From: Pseudomonas deceptionensis
GTDB lineage: Bacteria > Pseudomonadota > Gammaproteobacteria > Pseudomonadales > Pseudomonadaceae
Assembly (NCBI RefSeq): GCF_900106095.1
Contig: NZ_FNUD01000002.1
Span: forward strand, 1,075,501 to 1,139,500
Length of the DNA stretch: 64,000 bases
Reading direction: 5' to 3'
Shown here: positions 20,784-30,757 of the stretch, piece by piece
Layout of the letters: each line of letters begins with the position of its first letter
Numbering within the stretch: the stretch's first letter is position 1
The notes under the pieces: model-generated
Databases searched by the model: none
Seen by the model: only the letters and a program-made list of their open reading frames with translations
What the model was told of the DNA's origin: nothing
Translations under genes and position numbers: made by a program

Positions 20784-21209
20784 ATGGGCCTGCATTTAAA
20801 AGAAGGCGATGACGATCTCGCCGAGAACCATGAAATCAACGTCACCCCCTTTATTGACGTGATGCTGGTACTGCTGATCATCTTCATGGTGGCAGCACCG
20901 CTGGCCACTGTGGATATCAAGGTTGACCTGCCCGCTTCGAGCGCCAAACCGGCACCTCGGCCTGAGAAACCCGTGTTCCTCAGCGTCAAGGCTGATCAGC
21001 GCCTGTACCTGGGCGAAGAACCGGTTACGGTTGAGGCTTTGGGCCCGACCCTGGATGCCAGGACCCACAACAACAAAGACACGACGATCTTCTTCCAGGC
21101 CGACAAGGGCGTGGACTACGGTGACCTGATGAGCGTGATGGATGCTTTGCGCGCAGCCGGTTACTTGAAGGTGGGTCTGGTCGGACTTGAGACGGCAGCC
21201 AAGAAATGA
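20784..21209 (+). CDS. exbD: Biopolymer transport protein ExbD
   Basis: 141 residues. A short cytoplasmic N-terminus is followed by one transmembrane helix bearing the essential Asp: NVTPFIDVMLVLLIIFMVAA. The C-terminal periplasmic domain ends in DGLMSVMDALRAAGYLKVGLVGLET-like sequence. It forms the proton-conducting pore with ExbB. It is 6 bases after exbB and overlaps the tonB start by 4 bases (ATGA), which implies translational coupling. Confidence 0.96.
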   Translation: MGLHLKEGDDDLAENHEINVTPFIDVMLVLLIIFMVAAPLATVDIKVDLPASSAKPAPRPEKPVFLSVKADQRLYLGEEPVTVEALGPTLDARTHNNKDTTIFFQADKGVDYGDLMSVMDALRAAGYLKVGLVGLETAAKK

Positions 21210-21952
21210 CCATAGCGCGCCAAAAGATGACGCGTTACGCAACCAGCCTGGCCGTGGTATTGGGTGTCCATGCAGTGGCAGTGATTCTTGCCCTGCAATG
21301 GTCCAGCCCGCGCGCGATCGAACTTCCGCCGCAAGCGATGATGGTTGATCTGGCACCCCTGCCGGCACCGCCTCCTCCTGCGCCGCCTAAAGTGGTGACA
21401 CCGCCACAACCGCCGGCGCCAGTGGAAGAGTTGCCGATACCCAAGCTGGCCGAAGCGCCTAAACCGAAGATTTCCGTGCCCAAACCGGTCAAACCCAAGC
21501 AAAAGCCTCAACCGCCCAAGCCTGTGGAAAAACCGGACCCGGTCAAAGAGAAGCCTTCAGAAGAGAAACCCAGCGACGCGACGCCGACCAAGAACACCAG
21601 CGAGAAATCCGCTGCACCGGCCCCGGGGCCGTCGGCGCAACAACTGGCAGCCAAAGCCAGTTGGGAAGGTACTTTGCTCAGCCACTTGGGCAAGTACAAA
21701 AAGTACCCGCCTGCTGCTCAATCCCGCGGCAAGGAAGGTCTGAACCGTCTGCGCTTCGTGGTGGATGCTGAAGGCAAGGTGTTGTCCTACGAGTTGGTAG
21801 GGCGCTCTGGCAATGCTGATCTGGACCGGGCCACCCTGGAAATGATCCGCCGGGCACAGCCGTTGCCCAAGCCACCGCCTGAAATGCTGACCAATGGCAG
21901 TATCGAGATCGTGGCACCCTTCGTTTATTCCATCGATAAACGTCGGCGATAA
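21206..21952 (+). CDS. tonB: Energy transducer TonB
   Basis: 248 residues. A hydrophobic anchor (TSLAVVLGVHAVAVILAL) with the conserved His starts the protein. A long Pro/Lys-rich spacer (about residues 50-135, repeated PKP and PPP units) spans the periplasm. The C-terminal TonB domain has KYPPAAQSRGKEGLNRLRFVV and LDRATLEMIRRAQPLPKPPPEM. It transmits energy from ExbBD to TonB-dependent outer-membrane receptors. A second ATG at 21227 is possible. No receptor gene lies nearby. Confidence 0.95.
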   Translation: MTIARQKMTRYATSLAVVLGVHAVAVILALQWSSPRAIELPPQAMMVDLAPLPAPPPPAPPKVVTPPQPPAPVEELPIPKLAEAPKPKISVPKPVKPKQKPQPPKPVEKPDPVKEKPSEEKPSDATPTKNTSEKSAAPAPGPSAQQLAAKASWEGTLLSHLGKYKKYPPAAQSRGKEGLNRLRFVVDAEGKVLSYELVGRSGNADLDRATLEMIRRAQPLPKPPPEMLTNGSIEIVAPFVYSIDKRRR

Positions 21953-21957
21953 CACCG

Positions 21958-21984
21958 CAAAGGGCACCTCAGGGTGCCCTTTGT
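21958..21984 (+). terminator. Terminator after tonB
   Basis: The stem AAAGGGCACC/GGGTGCCCTTT has a short loop and ends in TTTG. It closes the exbBD-tonB operon. Confidence 0.8.
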
Positions 21985-22111
21985 GCATCTGTGAGCAAGA
22001 TAAATCAGCCCCGCCATTGATTAGCGACTGTAGCTCTGAGGGTAATGTCTGATAACGTGCGTCTATCGATTGCAGCCGCTATGCTTGGCCCGCAACCACA
22101 GGGACGCCGCT

Positions 22112-23032
22112 ATGACGCTTACAGAGTTACGCTACATCGTTACCCTCGCCCAAGAGCAGCACTTCGGTCACGCCGCTGAGCGTTGCCACGTCAGCCAGCC
22201 GACCTTGTCGGTGGGTGTGAAAAAACTGGAAGACGAACTCGGTGTGCTGATTTTCGAGCGCAGCAAAAGCGCCGTGCGTGTGACTCCGGTGGGTGAAGCC
22301 ATCGTGGCCCAGGCCCAAAAAGTGCTGGAGCAGGCCCAAGGCATTCGCGAACTGGCCCAGGCCGGCAAGAACCAGCTGACTGCCCCGCTCAAAGTGGGTG
22401 CGATCTACACGGTGGGCCCGTACCTGTTCCCGCATCTGATCCCGCAACTGCACCGGGTTGCCCCGCAGATGCCGTTGTATATCGAAGAAAACTTCACCCA
22501 CGTGCTGCGCGACAAACTGCGCAACGGCGAGCTGGATGCGATCATCATCGCCCTGCCGTTTCAGGAAGCAGACGTGCTGACCCTGCCGCTGTACGACGAG
22601 CCGTTCTACGTGCTGATGCCGAGCGAGCATCCGTGGACCCAAAAAGAAACCATCGACGCCGCGCTGCTCAACGACAAGAGTTTGCTGTTGCTGGGTGAAG
22701 GGCACTGCTTCCGCGATCAGGTGCTTGAAGCCTGCCCGACAGTGGCCAAAGGCAATGATGGCGCCATGCATACCACGGTTGAATCCAGCTCGCTGGAAAC
22801 CATCCGTCACATGGTGGCGTCAGGTCTGGGGATTTCGATCCTGCCGTTGTCGGCGGTCGATAGCCATCACTACGCTCCCGGCATCCTGGCCGTGCGCCCG
22901 TTGACCCCGCCAGTGCCGTTTCGCACCGTGGCCATCGCCTGGCGAGCCAGCTTCCCGCGGCCAAAGGCGATTGAAATCCTCGCGGACTCGATCCGTCTGT
23001 GTTCGGTGGCCAAGCCGCCTGCTGCGAAGTAA
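22112..23032 (+). CDS. oxyR: Hydrogen peroxide-sensing regulator OxyR
   Basis: A 306-residue LysR-type regulator. The N-terminal helix-turn-helix begins MTLTELRYIVTLAQEQHFGH. The redox pair Cys199 and Cys208 is seen exactly (EGHCFRDQVLEACPT), so peroxide sensing by disulphide formation is expected. Known targets of OxyR are katA/katB, ahpBC and trxB2; none is in this window. The ATG at 22112 is chosen because it begins the conserved N-terminus. recG follows 8 bases later, and the oxyR-recG pairing is conserved and known to be co-transcribed in P. aeruginosa. Confidence 0.97.
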   Translation: MTLTELRYIVTLAQEQHFGHAAERCHVSQPTLSVGVKKLEDELGVLIFERSKSAVRVTPVGEAIVAQAQKVLEQAQGIRELAQAGKNQLTAPLKVGAIYTVGPYLFPHLIPQLHRVAPQMPLYIEENFTHVLRDKLRNGELDAIIIALPFQEADVLTLPLYDEPFYVLMPSEHPWTQKETIDAALLNDKSLLLLGEGHCFRDQVLEACPTVAKGNDGAMHTTVESSSLETIRHMVASGLGISILPLSAVDSHHYAPGILAVRPLTPPVPFRTVAIAWRASFPRPKAIEILADSIRLCSVAKPPAAK

Positions 23033-23040
23033 GTACGCCG

Positions 23041-25116
23041 ATGACCGAGTTGTCGAATGTGTCGGTCACCGCGCTCAAGGGCGTGGGCGAGGCCATGGCC
23101 GAGAAATTGGCCAAGGTGGGACTGGAAAACGTACAGGATGTGCTGTTCCATTTGCCATTGCGCTACCAGGACCGTACCCGCGTGGTGCCGATTGGCGCCC
23201 TGCGCCCCGGCCAGGATGCCGTGGTCGAAGGCCGGGTCATCGGTGCCGACGTGGTCATGGGCAAGCGTCGCAGCTTGCTGGTGCGCATCAACGATGGCAC
23301 CGGGGGCTTGAGCCTGCGCTTCTACCACTTCAGTAATGCGCAAAAAGAAAGCCTCAAACGCGGTACTGAGGTGCGTTGCTATGGTGAAGTCCGGCCCGGC
23401 TCCTCGGGGCTGGAGATCTACCACCCCGAATACCGCGCCATTACCGGTGATGAGCCGCCGCCCATCGACACCACGCTGACGCCGATTTACCCCACAACCG
23501 AAGGCCTGACCCAGCAGCGCTTGCGCCAGCTCAGCCTGCAGAGCCTGGACATGCTTGGCCCGCGCAGCTTGCCCGACTGGCTGCCGCGTGAACTGGCCAA
23601 GGATTACCAGCTGGCCCCGCTGGCCGAAGCCATCCGCTATCTGCACCAGCCACCCGCCGATGCCGATGTCGAAGAACTCTCCTTGGGCCATCACTGGGCA
23701 CAACACCGTCTGGCCTTTGAAGAACTGCTGACACATCAGCTGTCCCAGCAACGTCTGCGCGAAAGCCTGCGTTCCCTGCGGGCGCCGGTCTTGCCCAAGG
23801 CGCAAAAGCTGCCAGTGCAGTTTCTAGCCAATCTGGGCTTCCCGCCGACGGGCGCCCAAGCCCGCGTAGGCAACGAAATTGCCTACGATCTCAGTCAGCC
23901 GGAACCCATGCTGCGCCTGATTCAGGGCGACGTGGGTTCGGGCAAGACGGTCGTTGCTGCGATGGCGGCCTTGCAGGCGCTTGAGGCGGGTTATCAAGTA
24001 GCACTGATGGCACCCACGGAAATCCTCGCCGAGCAGCACTTCATCAACTTCAAGCGCTGGCTCGAGCCCCTGGGGCTCGAAGTAGCCTGGCTGGCCGGCA
24101 AACTTAAAGGCAAGGCCCGGGTGACGGCGATGGAGCAGATCGCGAGCGGCGTACCCATGGTCGTGGGCACCCATGCCTTGTTCCAGGACCATGTGCAGTT
24201 CAAGAACCTGGCGCTGGTGATCATCGACGAACAGCACCGCTTCGGCGTGCAGCAACGCCTTGCGCTGCGCAACAAAGGCGTGGGCGGCGTGATGTGCCCG
24301 CACCAGTTGATCATGACCGCCACCCCGATCCCGCGCACTCTGGCCATGAGCGCTTACGCCGACCTCGACACCTCGATCCTCGACGAACTGCCGCCCGGCC
24401 GAACTCCGGTCAACACTGTGCTGGTGGTCGACACGCGTCGAGTTGAAGTGATTGAGCGGGTGCGAGCCGCCTGTGCCGAGGGGCGGCAAGCCTACTGGGT
24501 CTGTACCCTGATCGAAGAGTCTGAAGAGATGACGTGTCAGGCGGCCGAAACCACTTTCGAAGACCTTTCCAGCGCTCTGGGCGAACTGCGTGTAGGCCTG
24601 ATTCACGGGCGCATGAAAGCAGCCGAAAAAGCCGCCGTCATGGCCCAGTTCAAGGCCGGTGAACTGCAATTGCTGGTGGCAACCACGGTGATTGAAGTGG
24701 GCGTTGACGTGCCCAACGCCAGCTTGATGATCATCGAAAACCCCGAGCGTCTGGGCCTGTCCCAACTGCACCAGCTGCGTGGGCGTGTTGGCCGGGGCAG
24801 CGCCGCGAGCCATTGTGTGCTGCTGTATCACCCGCCGCTTTCGCAAATTGGCCGCCAGCGTCTGGGCATCATGCGTGAAACCAACGACGGCTTTGTGATC
24901 GCCGAAAAAGACCTTGAGTTGCGCGGCCCTGGCGAAATGCTCGGCACCCGCCAGACAGGTCTTCTCCAATTCAAGGTTGCCGACCTGATGCGCGATGCCG
25001 ACCTGCTGCCTGCCGTACGCGACGCCGCCCAGGCACTGATTGAGCGTTGGCCAAGCCATGTCAGCCCCTTGCTGGACCGCTGGCTGCGTCACGGGCAGCA
25101 ATACGGGCAGGTGTAA
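23041..25116 (+). CDS. recG: ATP-dependent DNA helicase RecG
   Basis: 691 residues, the full family length. An N-terminal wedge/OB region (VTALKGVGEAMAEKLAKVG, then LPLRYQDRTRV) precedes the helicase core: Walker A GDVGSGKT near 312, DEQHRFGVQQR, TATPIPRTLAM, and motif VI in QLRGRVGRGSAAS. It reverses stalled replication forks and branch-migrates Holliday junctions. It lies just downstream of oxyR. Confidence 0.97.
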   Translation: MTELSNVSVTALKGVGEAMAEKLAKVGLENVQDVLFHLPLRYQDRTRVVPIGALRPGQDAVVEGRVIGADVVMGKRRSLLVRINDGTGGLSLRFYHFSNAQKESLKRGTEVRCYGEVRPGSSGLEIYHPEYRAITGDEPPPIDTTLTPIYPTTEGLTQQRLRQLSLQSLDMLGPRSLPDWLPRELAKDYQLAPLAEAIRYLHQPPADADVEELSLGHHWAQHRLAFEELLTHQLSQQRLRESLRSLRAPVLPKAQKLPVQFLANLGFPPTGAQARVGNEIAYDLSQPEPMLRLIQGDVGSGKTVVAAMAALQALEAGYQVALMAPTEILAEQHFINFKRWLEPLGLEVAWLAGKLKGKARVTAMEQIASGVPMVVGTHALFQDHVQFKNLALVIIDEQHRFGVQQRLALRNKGVGGVMCPHQLIMTATPIPRTLAMSAYADLDTSILDELPPGRTPVNTVLVVDTRRVEVIERVRAACAEGRQAYWVCTLIEESEEMTCQAAETTFEDLSSALGELRVGLIHGRMKAAEKAAVMAQFKAGELQLLVATTVIEVGVDVPNASLMIIENPERLGLSQLHQLRGRVGRGSAASHCVLLYHPPLSQIGRQRLGIMRETNDGFVIAEKDLELRGPGEMLGTRQTGLLQFKVADLMRDADLLPAVRDAAQALIERWPSHVSPLLDRWLRHGQQYGQV

Positions 25117-25186
25117 AAAATCGTTCAGTAAATGGACCTGCGGCCGATCAAGTAACGGGTTATCAAATTTGGGTTGTAAAGAACGG

Positions 25187-26590
25187 ATGCCGACCATGAC
25201 TGAAGTTGCCAGTGCCCCTGTCGTTTTGCGCACGCCGTCGGTAATTGGGCAACTGCTCGGTGACCTGGCCATCACCTATCGCGAAGTGCCCGATCACCCG
25301 GGGCTCGATCCTGCCAGAAAGGTACAGGCCGTACTGCTCGATGACACGGTCGGCGTCCTGATGGTGTTGTTCACGCAAAATCATTTGCTGGATCTCAACC
25401 GCCTGGCCGATTTGATCGGGCGGCGCATGACAGCGGTCTCGGCAGAGCGTCTGGAACGCATGCTCGACAAGCACGGCCTGACCCAGCTGCCCGGCTTGCC
25501 AGCGCTGATCAACTCGCCCTGCCTGTACGAAGAGCAGCTGTTGCTGCAACCCGCGCTGTTGATCAGCGCCGGCAAGCCGGGTTTGTTGCTGGAAGTGACT
25601 CAAAAGGACTTCAAGCGCCTGCTCAACAATGCCAGTGCTGGCCGTTTTGGCGAGCCCTTGAGTGAAATCAAGCTGGATCATACCGGTGATGACGGTGAAG
25701 CCATTACCCGGGCGGTCCAGGCGTTCACGGCGCGGCGCATCCAGCAACGGCTCGAAGCCACCATCGAATTGCCGCCGCTGGCCGAGAGTGTGCGCAAGAT
25801 CATGCGGCTGCGGTCCGACCCCGACGTCACCATCGACGAAATTACCAGTGTTGTCGAAACCGACCCGGCCCTGGCGGCACAAGTCATGAGCTGGGCGTCA
25901 TCGTCGTACTACGCGTCGCAAAGCAAGATTCGCTCGGTCGAAGACGCCATCGTGCGCGTGCTGGGGGTCGATCTGGTGATCAACCTGGCGCTGAGCCTGT
26001 CGCTGGGCAAGAGCCTGGGCCTGCCCAAGGACAACCCGCAATCAAGCACGCCCTACTGGCAGCAATCGATCTACACCGCAGCGGTTATTGAGGGGTTGAC
26101 CCGTGCCATGCCTCGGGAAAAACGCCCGGAAGTCGGCCTGACTTATCTGGCGGGGCTGTTGCACAACTTCGGCTATTTACTGCTGGCCCACGTATTTCCG
26201 CCGCATTTTTCGCTGATCTGCCGTCATCTTGAGGTTAACCCGCACGTCAGCCACAGCCTGATTGAACAGCATTTGCTGGGCATCAGTCGTGAGCAGATGG
26301 GGGCTTGGTTGATGGGGTTTTGGGGCATGCCGGGCGAGTTGACGGTCGCCGTGCGCTTTCAACATGATCCGGCCTACATCGGCACTGATAGCGACTATCC
26401 GAATCTGGTGTGCGTTGCGCTGGGGTTGCTGCGCAGCCGAGGCATTGGGCACGGGGATTGTGCGCCGTTGCCGGACGCGTTGTTCGAGCGTTTGGGCGTG
26501 CCCCGTGACAAGGCAGAAGCGGTGGTCGGCAAAGTGCTTGAGGCTGAAGTGATGCTGCGTGAAATGGTGGCGCAGTTCGGTCAGCCTTAA
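25187..26590 (+). CDS. YbaK-like domain fused to HDOD domain protein
   Basis: A 467-residue two-domain protein. Residues about 20-160 resemble a YbaK/ProX aminoacyl-tRNA deacylase fold (LLDDTVGVLMVLFTQNHLLDLNRLADLIGRR, then GLPALINSPCLYEE). Residues about 200-400 are an HDOD domain (ELPPLAESVRKIMRLRSDPDVTIDEIT, then SVEDAIVRVLGVDLV and LTYLAGLLHNFGYLLLAHVFPP). HDOD proteins commonly act in signalling; the catalytic HD residues are degenerate here (HNF). The start may instead be the ATG at 25196. Similar fusions sit after recG in other pseudomonads. No role is established. Confidence 0.75.
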   Translation: MPTMTEVASAPVVLRTPSVIGQLLGDLAITYREVPDHPGLDPARKVQAVLLDDTVGVLMVLFTQNHLLDLNRLADLIGRRMTAVSAERLERMLDKHGLTQLPGLPALINSPCLYEEQLLLQPALLISAGKPGLLLEVTQKDFKRLLNNASAGRFGEPLSEIKLDHTGDDGEAITRAVQAFTARRIQQRLEATIELPPLAESVRKIMRLRSDPDVTIDEITSVVETDPALAAQVMSWASSSYYASQSKIRSVEDAIVRVLGVDLVINLALSLSLGKSLGLPKDNPQSSTPYWQQSIYTAAVIEGLTRAMPREKRPEVGLTYLAGLLHNFGYLLLAHVFPPHFSLICRHLEVNPHVSHSLIEQHLLGISREQMGAWLMGFWGMPGELTVAVRFQHDPAYIGTDSDYPNLVCVALGLLRSRGIGHGDCAPLPDALFERLGVPRDKAEAVVGKVLEAEVMLREMVAQFGQP

Positions 26591-26665
26591 AACGCATCTC
26601 CCCAAGCCACTCCCAATCAGTTCCATCGCCCTTTGGGGGAGGGTTGGGGTGAGGGGGCTTTGATC

Positions 26666-27046
26666 TCAGGCTTTCGGCTTTTTACGCGGCTTGAGGTACT
26701 TGGTCAGGCCCTGGAACCAGATCACCAGTGCCGGGTTGCCTTTGATCTGAATCGACTTGTCCTGAATCCCGGTCATAAACGCCAGCTGCTTGTTCTTCGC
26801 CTGCAGCGTGGCGAAGCCGTAGGCGGCATCTTTAAAGGCGATGGAAAACGCAGGCTCGGGGTACAGGCCCGCATGGTTGGTGATGCGCTGGTTTTTGACT
26901 TTGAAATGACGTGCCACTTTGCCGTCGAGGGTCTGCAGCTGGAAAACCAGATCCTTGTCAGCCAGTTGCTGCGCAAAGGCAGGGTTTTTGCGGCTGGCTT
27001 TGCCCATCAAAAAGCCCAGCATCCAGAGTAGAAAACGAAATTTCAT
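26666..27046 (-). CDS. Conserved hypothetical protein, SCP2-like
   Basis: A 126-residue protein starting MKFRFLLWMLGFLMGKASRK, a hydrophobic N-terminal anchor. The rest is a compact basic domain (FQLQTLDGKVARHFKVKNQR, then PAFSIAFKDAAYGFATL, GNPALVIWFQGLTKYLKP) reminiscent of SCP2 sterol-carrier-like folds. I am not certain of the family. It lies alone between the HDOD gene and the HU-like gene. Confidence 0.65.
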   Translation of the reverse strand: MKFRFLLWMLGFLMGKASRKNPAFAQQLADKDLVFQLQTLDGKVARHFKVKNQRITNHAGLYPEPAFSIAFKDAAYGFATLQAKNKQLAFMTGIQDKSIQIKGNPALVIWFQGLTKYLKPRKKPKA

Positions 27047-27184
27047 GTGCGCGGCCTCGGGGGGAATAAAAAATGGCCGGCGCAGTGTAACGATTTGAGC
27101 GAAGAACACCATATTTGTGCAGAGATAGGCGCTGATGGGATGGGTTTTGCCACTTATGGCCGCACAATCGACCCGTTAACTATC

Positions 27185-27221
27185 AAGAATGGGCTGCCGG
27201 CAGCGCCAGCCTGCCCATTCT
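27185..27221. terminator. Hairpin downstream of the HU-like gene
   Basis: AAGAATGGGC and GCCCATTCTT form a 10-bp stem with an 18-base GC-rich loop, 9 bases after the stop of the minus-strand HU gene. It has only a short T stretch, so termination may be partial. Confidence 0.5.
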
Positions 27222-27229
27222 TCAGGCCC

Positions 27230-27505
27230 TTAAGGATTAACGCTGTCCTTGAGGAACTTGCCTGGCTTGAACGCTACGGTGTTGCTGGCCTTGATGGTGA
27301 CCGGCTGACCGGTTTGCGGGTTTTGTCCGGTACGGGCACCGCGATGGCGCTGAATGAAGGTGCCGAAGCCGACCAGCGTGACGCTGTCTTTGCGGTGCAG
27401 TGCATTGGTGATTTCTTCAAGCACTGCATTGAGTACGCGGTTGGCTTGTTCTTTGGTTAGGTCAGCCTTTTCAGCGATAGCGTTGGCGAGATCTGGTTTA
27501 CGCAT
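27230..27505 (-). CDS. hupN: HU family DNA-binding protein
   Basis: A 91-residue histone-like protein, beginning MRKPDLANAIAEKADLTKEQ. The beta-arm carries the DNA-kinking GQNPQTGQPVTIKASNTVAFKPGK motif, with the Pro at the arm tip present. HU proteins compact the nucleoid and bend DNA. The position next to the rubredoxin reductase gene matches hupN of P. putida; the name is inferred from that position. A leader of about 190 bases with no other gene lies upstream (27506-27694). Confidence 0.9.
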   Translation of the reverse strand: MRKPDLANAIAEKADLTKEQANRVLNAVLEEITNALHRKDSVTLVGFGTFIQRHRGARTGQNPQTGQPVTIKASNTVAFKPGKFLKDSVNP

Positions 27506-27694
27506 GATGAAGCCTCATTGACGGTTTTTTGTTGTTATGTCCGTGCTGCTCTCTACGGAGCAGCGCCCAAGGCGCCGCAGGCTCTAAACTGCGGCAGACC
27601 GGTGTGAGAATGGCACGCGGCCAAGGCCGGCGCCAGCCTCGGTATGGGCTTTGTTGAGTCAAGGCAATGGCGTATACGACAGATCGAGCAGTGT

Positions 27695-28843
27695 TTACGC
27701 CAAAAGTGCAGGCAACTCTTTGTTCAGCGCCAGTTTGTCGCGAACCGCTTCACCGGTCAGGGCATAGCCGAGCAATTTGCCATCAGCGTCGCGGCACAGT
27801 GCCTTGATATCGCCGCCTTGCCCTTCCACAGTCCACACGCCTTCGTAGCCACGTGGCACGGGTGAAACCACCAGCGGGCAAACCGGGGTCTTGACCGTAA
27901 TGGGCATGGGCCCGTAGCTGACCGTCGTCGGGTTGCCGGCCAGGGTTTGCGCCAGTGCGCGGGCGCAGCTCATCAGCGGCATCACGTACAGCAGGCTCAA
28001 ACCCTCAACCTCGGCACAGTCGCCCAGCGCGTAGATGTTGTCGTGGGAGGTTTTAAGCTGGCGATTGACTTCGATCCCGCGGTTGACCTGAATGCCGGCA
28101 GCGGCGGCCATATCAATGCGCGGGCGCAAGCCGATGGCGGACACCACCACATCGCACGGGATCACGCTGCCATCTGACAGATGGGCCTCCAGCCCGGCCT
28201 GAGTGCGCTGCAGGCGCGTCATGACCGGGCCCAGGTGCATGCGGGCGCCCAGGCTTTCAAGCCCGGTCTGAACCGCCGCTGCCGCCGCCGGGTGCAACAG
28301 GGTTGGCATTACTTGCTCGCAAGGTGCAACCAGATCAACTTCATAGCCGCCAGCGATCAGGTCATTGGCAAATTCGCAGCCGATCAGCCCGGCACCCAGG
28401 ATCAGCACACGGCGCTTGCCTGCCGCGGCGGCACGAAAGCGTGCGTAATCTTCAAGATCATTGATCGGGAAGATGGCGTCCTGGGCATCGCCCTCTACCG
28501 GCACCTGCACGGTCTGGGCGCCCCACGCCAGGATCAGGTCGCGATACGGCACCGCTTCTTCACCAATCCACAACTGCTTGTGGCCGGGGTCGATCCCGCT
28601 GATACGTGTGTGGGTGCGCACCTGGGCCTTGAGTTGCCCGGCCATGGCTTCGGGTGCAGCCATGCTCAGACCATCGGCCTCTTTGTTCTTGCCAAAACCG
28701 GTGGACAGCATTGGCTTGGAGTAGGAACGCCCGTCATCGGCGGTGATCAGCAGCAGCGGTGTCTCGCTGTCCAGCTTGCGAAACTCCCGGGCCAGGTTAT
28801 AGCCAGCCAGCCCGGTGCCAACGATCACGACAGGTGCGCTCAT
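27695..28843 (-). CDS. rubB: Rubredoxin-NAD(+) reductase
   Basis: A 382-residue FAD-dependent pyridine nucleotide-disulphide oxidoreductase. The FAD-binding motif is [20 protein letters not shown] (about 5-24). The NADH-binding motif is [20 protein letters not shown] near 147-166, with the second FAD loop in [11 protein letters not shown]. It passes electrons from NADH to rubredoxin, which serves alkane hydroxylation and oxidative-stress defence. The ATG at 28843 is chosen for its fit to the FAD motif. It lies downstream of rubA in the same operon. Confidence 0.9.
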   Translation of the reverse strand: MSAPVVIVGTGLAGYNLAREFRKLDSETPLLLITADDGRSYSKPMLSTGFGKNKEADGLSMAAPEAMAGQLKAQVRTHTRISGIDPGHKQLWIGEEAVPYRDLILAWGAQTVQVPVEGDAQDAIFPINDLEDYARFRAAAAGKRRVLILGAGLIGCEFANDLIAGGYEVDLVAPCEQVMPTLLHPAAAAAVQTGLESLGARMHLGPVMTRLQRTQAGLEAHLSDGSVIPCDVVVSAIGLRPRIDMAAAAGIQVNRGIEVNRQLKTSHDNIYALGDCAEVEGLSLLYVMPLMSCARALAQTLAGNPTTVSYGPMPITVKTPVCPLVVSPVPRGYEGVWTVEGQGGDIKALCRDADGKLLGYALTGEAVRDKLALNKELPALLA

Positions 28844-28882
28844 TCCAATCTCCATAGGTCCATCAGGTTTTTAAAGGGTCAA

Positions 28883-29050
28883 TCAGTTGATTTCAATCAT
28901 CTCGAAATCCATTTTTCCGACACCACAGTCTGGGCACAGCCAGTCTTCAGGGACGTCCTGCCACAGTGTACCGGGGGCGATGCCATCATCCGGCCAGCCG
29001 TCGGCTTCGTTATAAATAAGACCACATACAATGCATTGCCACTTTTTCAT
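28883..29050 (-). CDS. rubA: Rubredoxin
   Basis: A 55-residue iron-sulphur protein with a single Fe bound by four cysteines: CIVCG near the N-terminus and CPDCG near the C-terminus. The conserved [16 protein letters not shown] and [15 protein letters not shown] stretches match the family. It carries electrons from the reductase encoded just downstream. P. aeruginosa has two rubredoxins here; this window shows only one. The ATG at 29050 gives the normal size. Confidence 0.95.
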   Translation of the reverse strand: MKKWQCIVCGLIYNEADGWPDDGIAPGTLWQDVPEDWLCPDCGVGKMDFEMIEIN

Positions 29051-29252
29051 GGGGGTACTTCCTAGAGATTCAGGCCTGGACGAGACCACAGACTTTTAAC
29101 GCCGGCTGTGTTGCTCATCAAATTCAGGGCGTTTTGTACTGATGACGACAGGCAGATGCAAGCACGAATACTGCCAACAAGCCCTCGGGCGCTCATTCAG
29201 GAACCGGCGTGATAAGCTCGCCGGCCTCAATGGCTGCCAATTATGACCCACC

Positions 29253-29816
29253 GTGCCGCACATAACTTCCCCGCTGATCTCCCCTGTCTGGCTTGAACAA
29301 GGCCAACTTCCTGCGCTGCCTGACGCACAGGCCATGGACTGGCTGTTTGACCAAGGTTCCCTGACTAGGCGTCTCACTGCAGTTTCCGAAAATTCCTTCA
29401 GTGTGCTTCCGCTTTTCGAAGGCATGCAGGTATTCCGCCCAGACGAATGTGCAGCGTTGAACCTGCCTCAGGGGGCTCAGGGCTGGGTACGTGAAGTGTA
29501 TTTGCGCGGCCACGGCCAGCCGTGGGTGTTTGCCCGCAGCGTGGTGGTCAAAAGTGCGCTGGAGGATGGCGGCCTGAACATGGACGCGCTGGGCACCCGC
29601 TCCCTGGGTGAGCTGCTGTTTTGCGATCAGGCGTTTGAGCGCGGCGCGCTGCAAGTGTGCCACTACCCGCGGGACTGGTTGCCGCTGGCCGATCAGGCCG
29701 ATCACTTGTGGGCACGGCGTTCGCGCTTTGTACGCGGAGCACTGAGCGTGTTGGTGGCCGAAGTGTTTTTACCCAAACTGTGGGCCGCCCTGAGTGCCCG
29801 GTCGGAGAACAATTGA
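29253..29816 (+). CDS. ubiC: Chorismate pyruvate-lyase
   Basis: A 187-residue enzyme that converts chorismate to 4-hydroxybenzoate and pyruvate, the first committed step of ubiquinone synthesis. Signature parts are [33 protein letters not shown] residues and the catalytic-site region [10 protein letters not shown] with R in FARS. It starts with GTG, as an in-frame TGA lies nine bases upstream. Its stop codon overlaps the ubiA start by one base. Confidence 0.93.
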   Translation: MPHITSPLISPVWLEQGQLPALPDAQAMDWLFDQGSLTRRLTAVSENSFSVLPLFEGMQVFRPDECAALNLPQGAQGWVREVYLRGHGQPWVFARSVVVKSALEDGGLNMDALGTRSLGELLFCDQAFERGALQVCHYPRDWLPLADQADHLWARRSRFVRGALSVLVAEVFLPKLWAALSARSENN

Positions 29817-30706
29817 TGTATGTGCGCCTGCTCAAATCGCTCAATCGCCTGAACCCTCGCGCGTGGGACTTTATCCAGCTGACCCGCATGGACAAACCCA
29901 TCGGCATCTACCTGCTGCTGTGGCCGACCCTGTGGGCGTTGTGGGTCGCCGCCAAGGGCGTACCGTCGTTGAGCAATCTGCTGATCTTTGTGTTCGGCGT
30001 GATCCTGACTCGAGCCGGTGGCTGCGTGATCAACGACTTTGCCGACCGCAAGGTGGATGGCCACGTCAAACGCACGGAACAGCGGCCCTTGGTCAGCGGA
30101 AAAATCAGCAGCAAAGAAGCACTCGTGTTTTTTGCGTTGCTGATGGGGGTCAGTTTCTTGCTGGTGCTGTGCACGAATGCCCCGACCATCTGGCTGTCAT
30201 TCGGCGGTCTGGCCCTGGCCGCCAGCTACCCGTTCATGAAGCGCTATACCTACTACCCGCAAGTGGTGCTGGGCGCGGCGTTCTCGTGGGGGATGCCCAT
30301 GGCCTTCACCGCTGAAACCGGCAGCCTGCCTGCTGCAGCCTGGTTGCTGTACATCGCCAACCTGCTGTGGACTGTGGGCTACGACACCTATTACGCCATG
30401 ACCGACCGTGAGGACGACCTCAAAATCGGGGTCAAATCCACTGCCATCCTGTTTGGCGATGCCGACCGCGTGATCATCCTTACTTTGCAAGGCCTGGCCT
30501 TGGGCTGCCTGCTGCTGGCGGGCTCGCACTTTGAGCTCGGGGGCTGGTTCCACCTTGGCCTGCTGGCGGCAGCGGCATGCTTTGTGTGGGAGTTCTGGTA
30601 CACCCGCAACCGTGACCCGCAGCGCTGCTTTAAAGCCTTTCTGCATAACCACTGGGCAGGATTGGCGATCTTTGTGGGGATTGTTCTGGATTATGCGCTG
30701 CGTTAG
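29816..30706 (+). CDS. ubiA: 4-Hydroxybenzoate octaprenyltransferase
   Basis: A 296-residue inner-membrane prenyltransferase. The first Asp-rich site [20 protein letters not shown] and the second DREDD (Asp-rich) bind the prenyl diphosphate via magnesium. It attaches the polyprenyl tail to 4-hydroxybenzoate. The ATG is at 29816, overlapping the ubiC stop (TGATG). In PAO1 phoB-phoR follow, but here a penicillin-acylase-family gene occupies that place. Confidence 0.96.
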   Translation: MYVRLLKSLNRLNPRAWDFIQLTRMDKPIGIYLLLWPTLWALWVAAKGVPSLSNLLIFVFGVILTRAGGCVINDFADRKVDGHVKRTEQRPLVSGKISSKEALVFFALLMGVSFLLVLCTNAPTIWLSFGGLALAASYPFMKRYTYYPQVVLGAAFSWGMPMAFTAETGSLPAAAWLLYIANLLWTVGYDTYYAMTDREDDLKIGVKSTAILFGDADRVIILTLQGLALGCLLLAGSHFELGGWFHLGLLAAAACFVWEFWYTRNRDPQRCFKAFLHNHWAGLAIFVGIVLDYALR

Positions 30707-30757
30707 TCGACAGCCAGTGCGCTAACCCTGGCTGGAGCCCAATGTGCCGGGGTTGCC

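Noticed and set aside
26620..26660. Second copy of the coxA-ctaG hairpin
   Set aside because: Only a G-rich single arm (GGGGGAGGGTTGGGGTGAGGG) is present without its complement, so it is not a hairpin, though it may be a related remnant.
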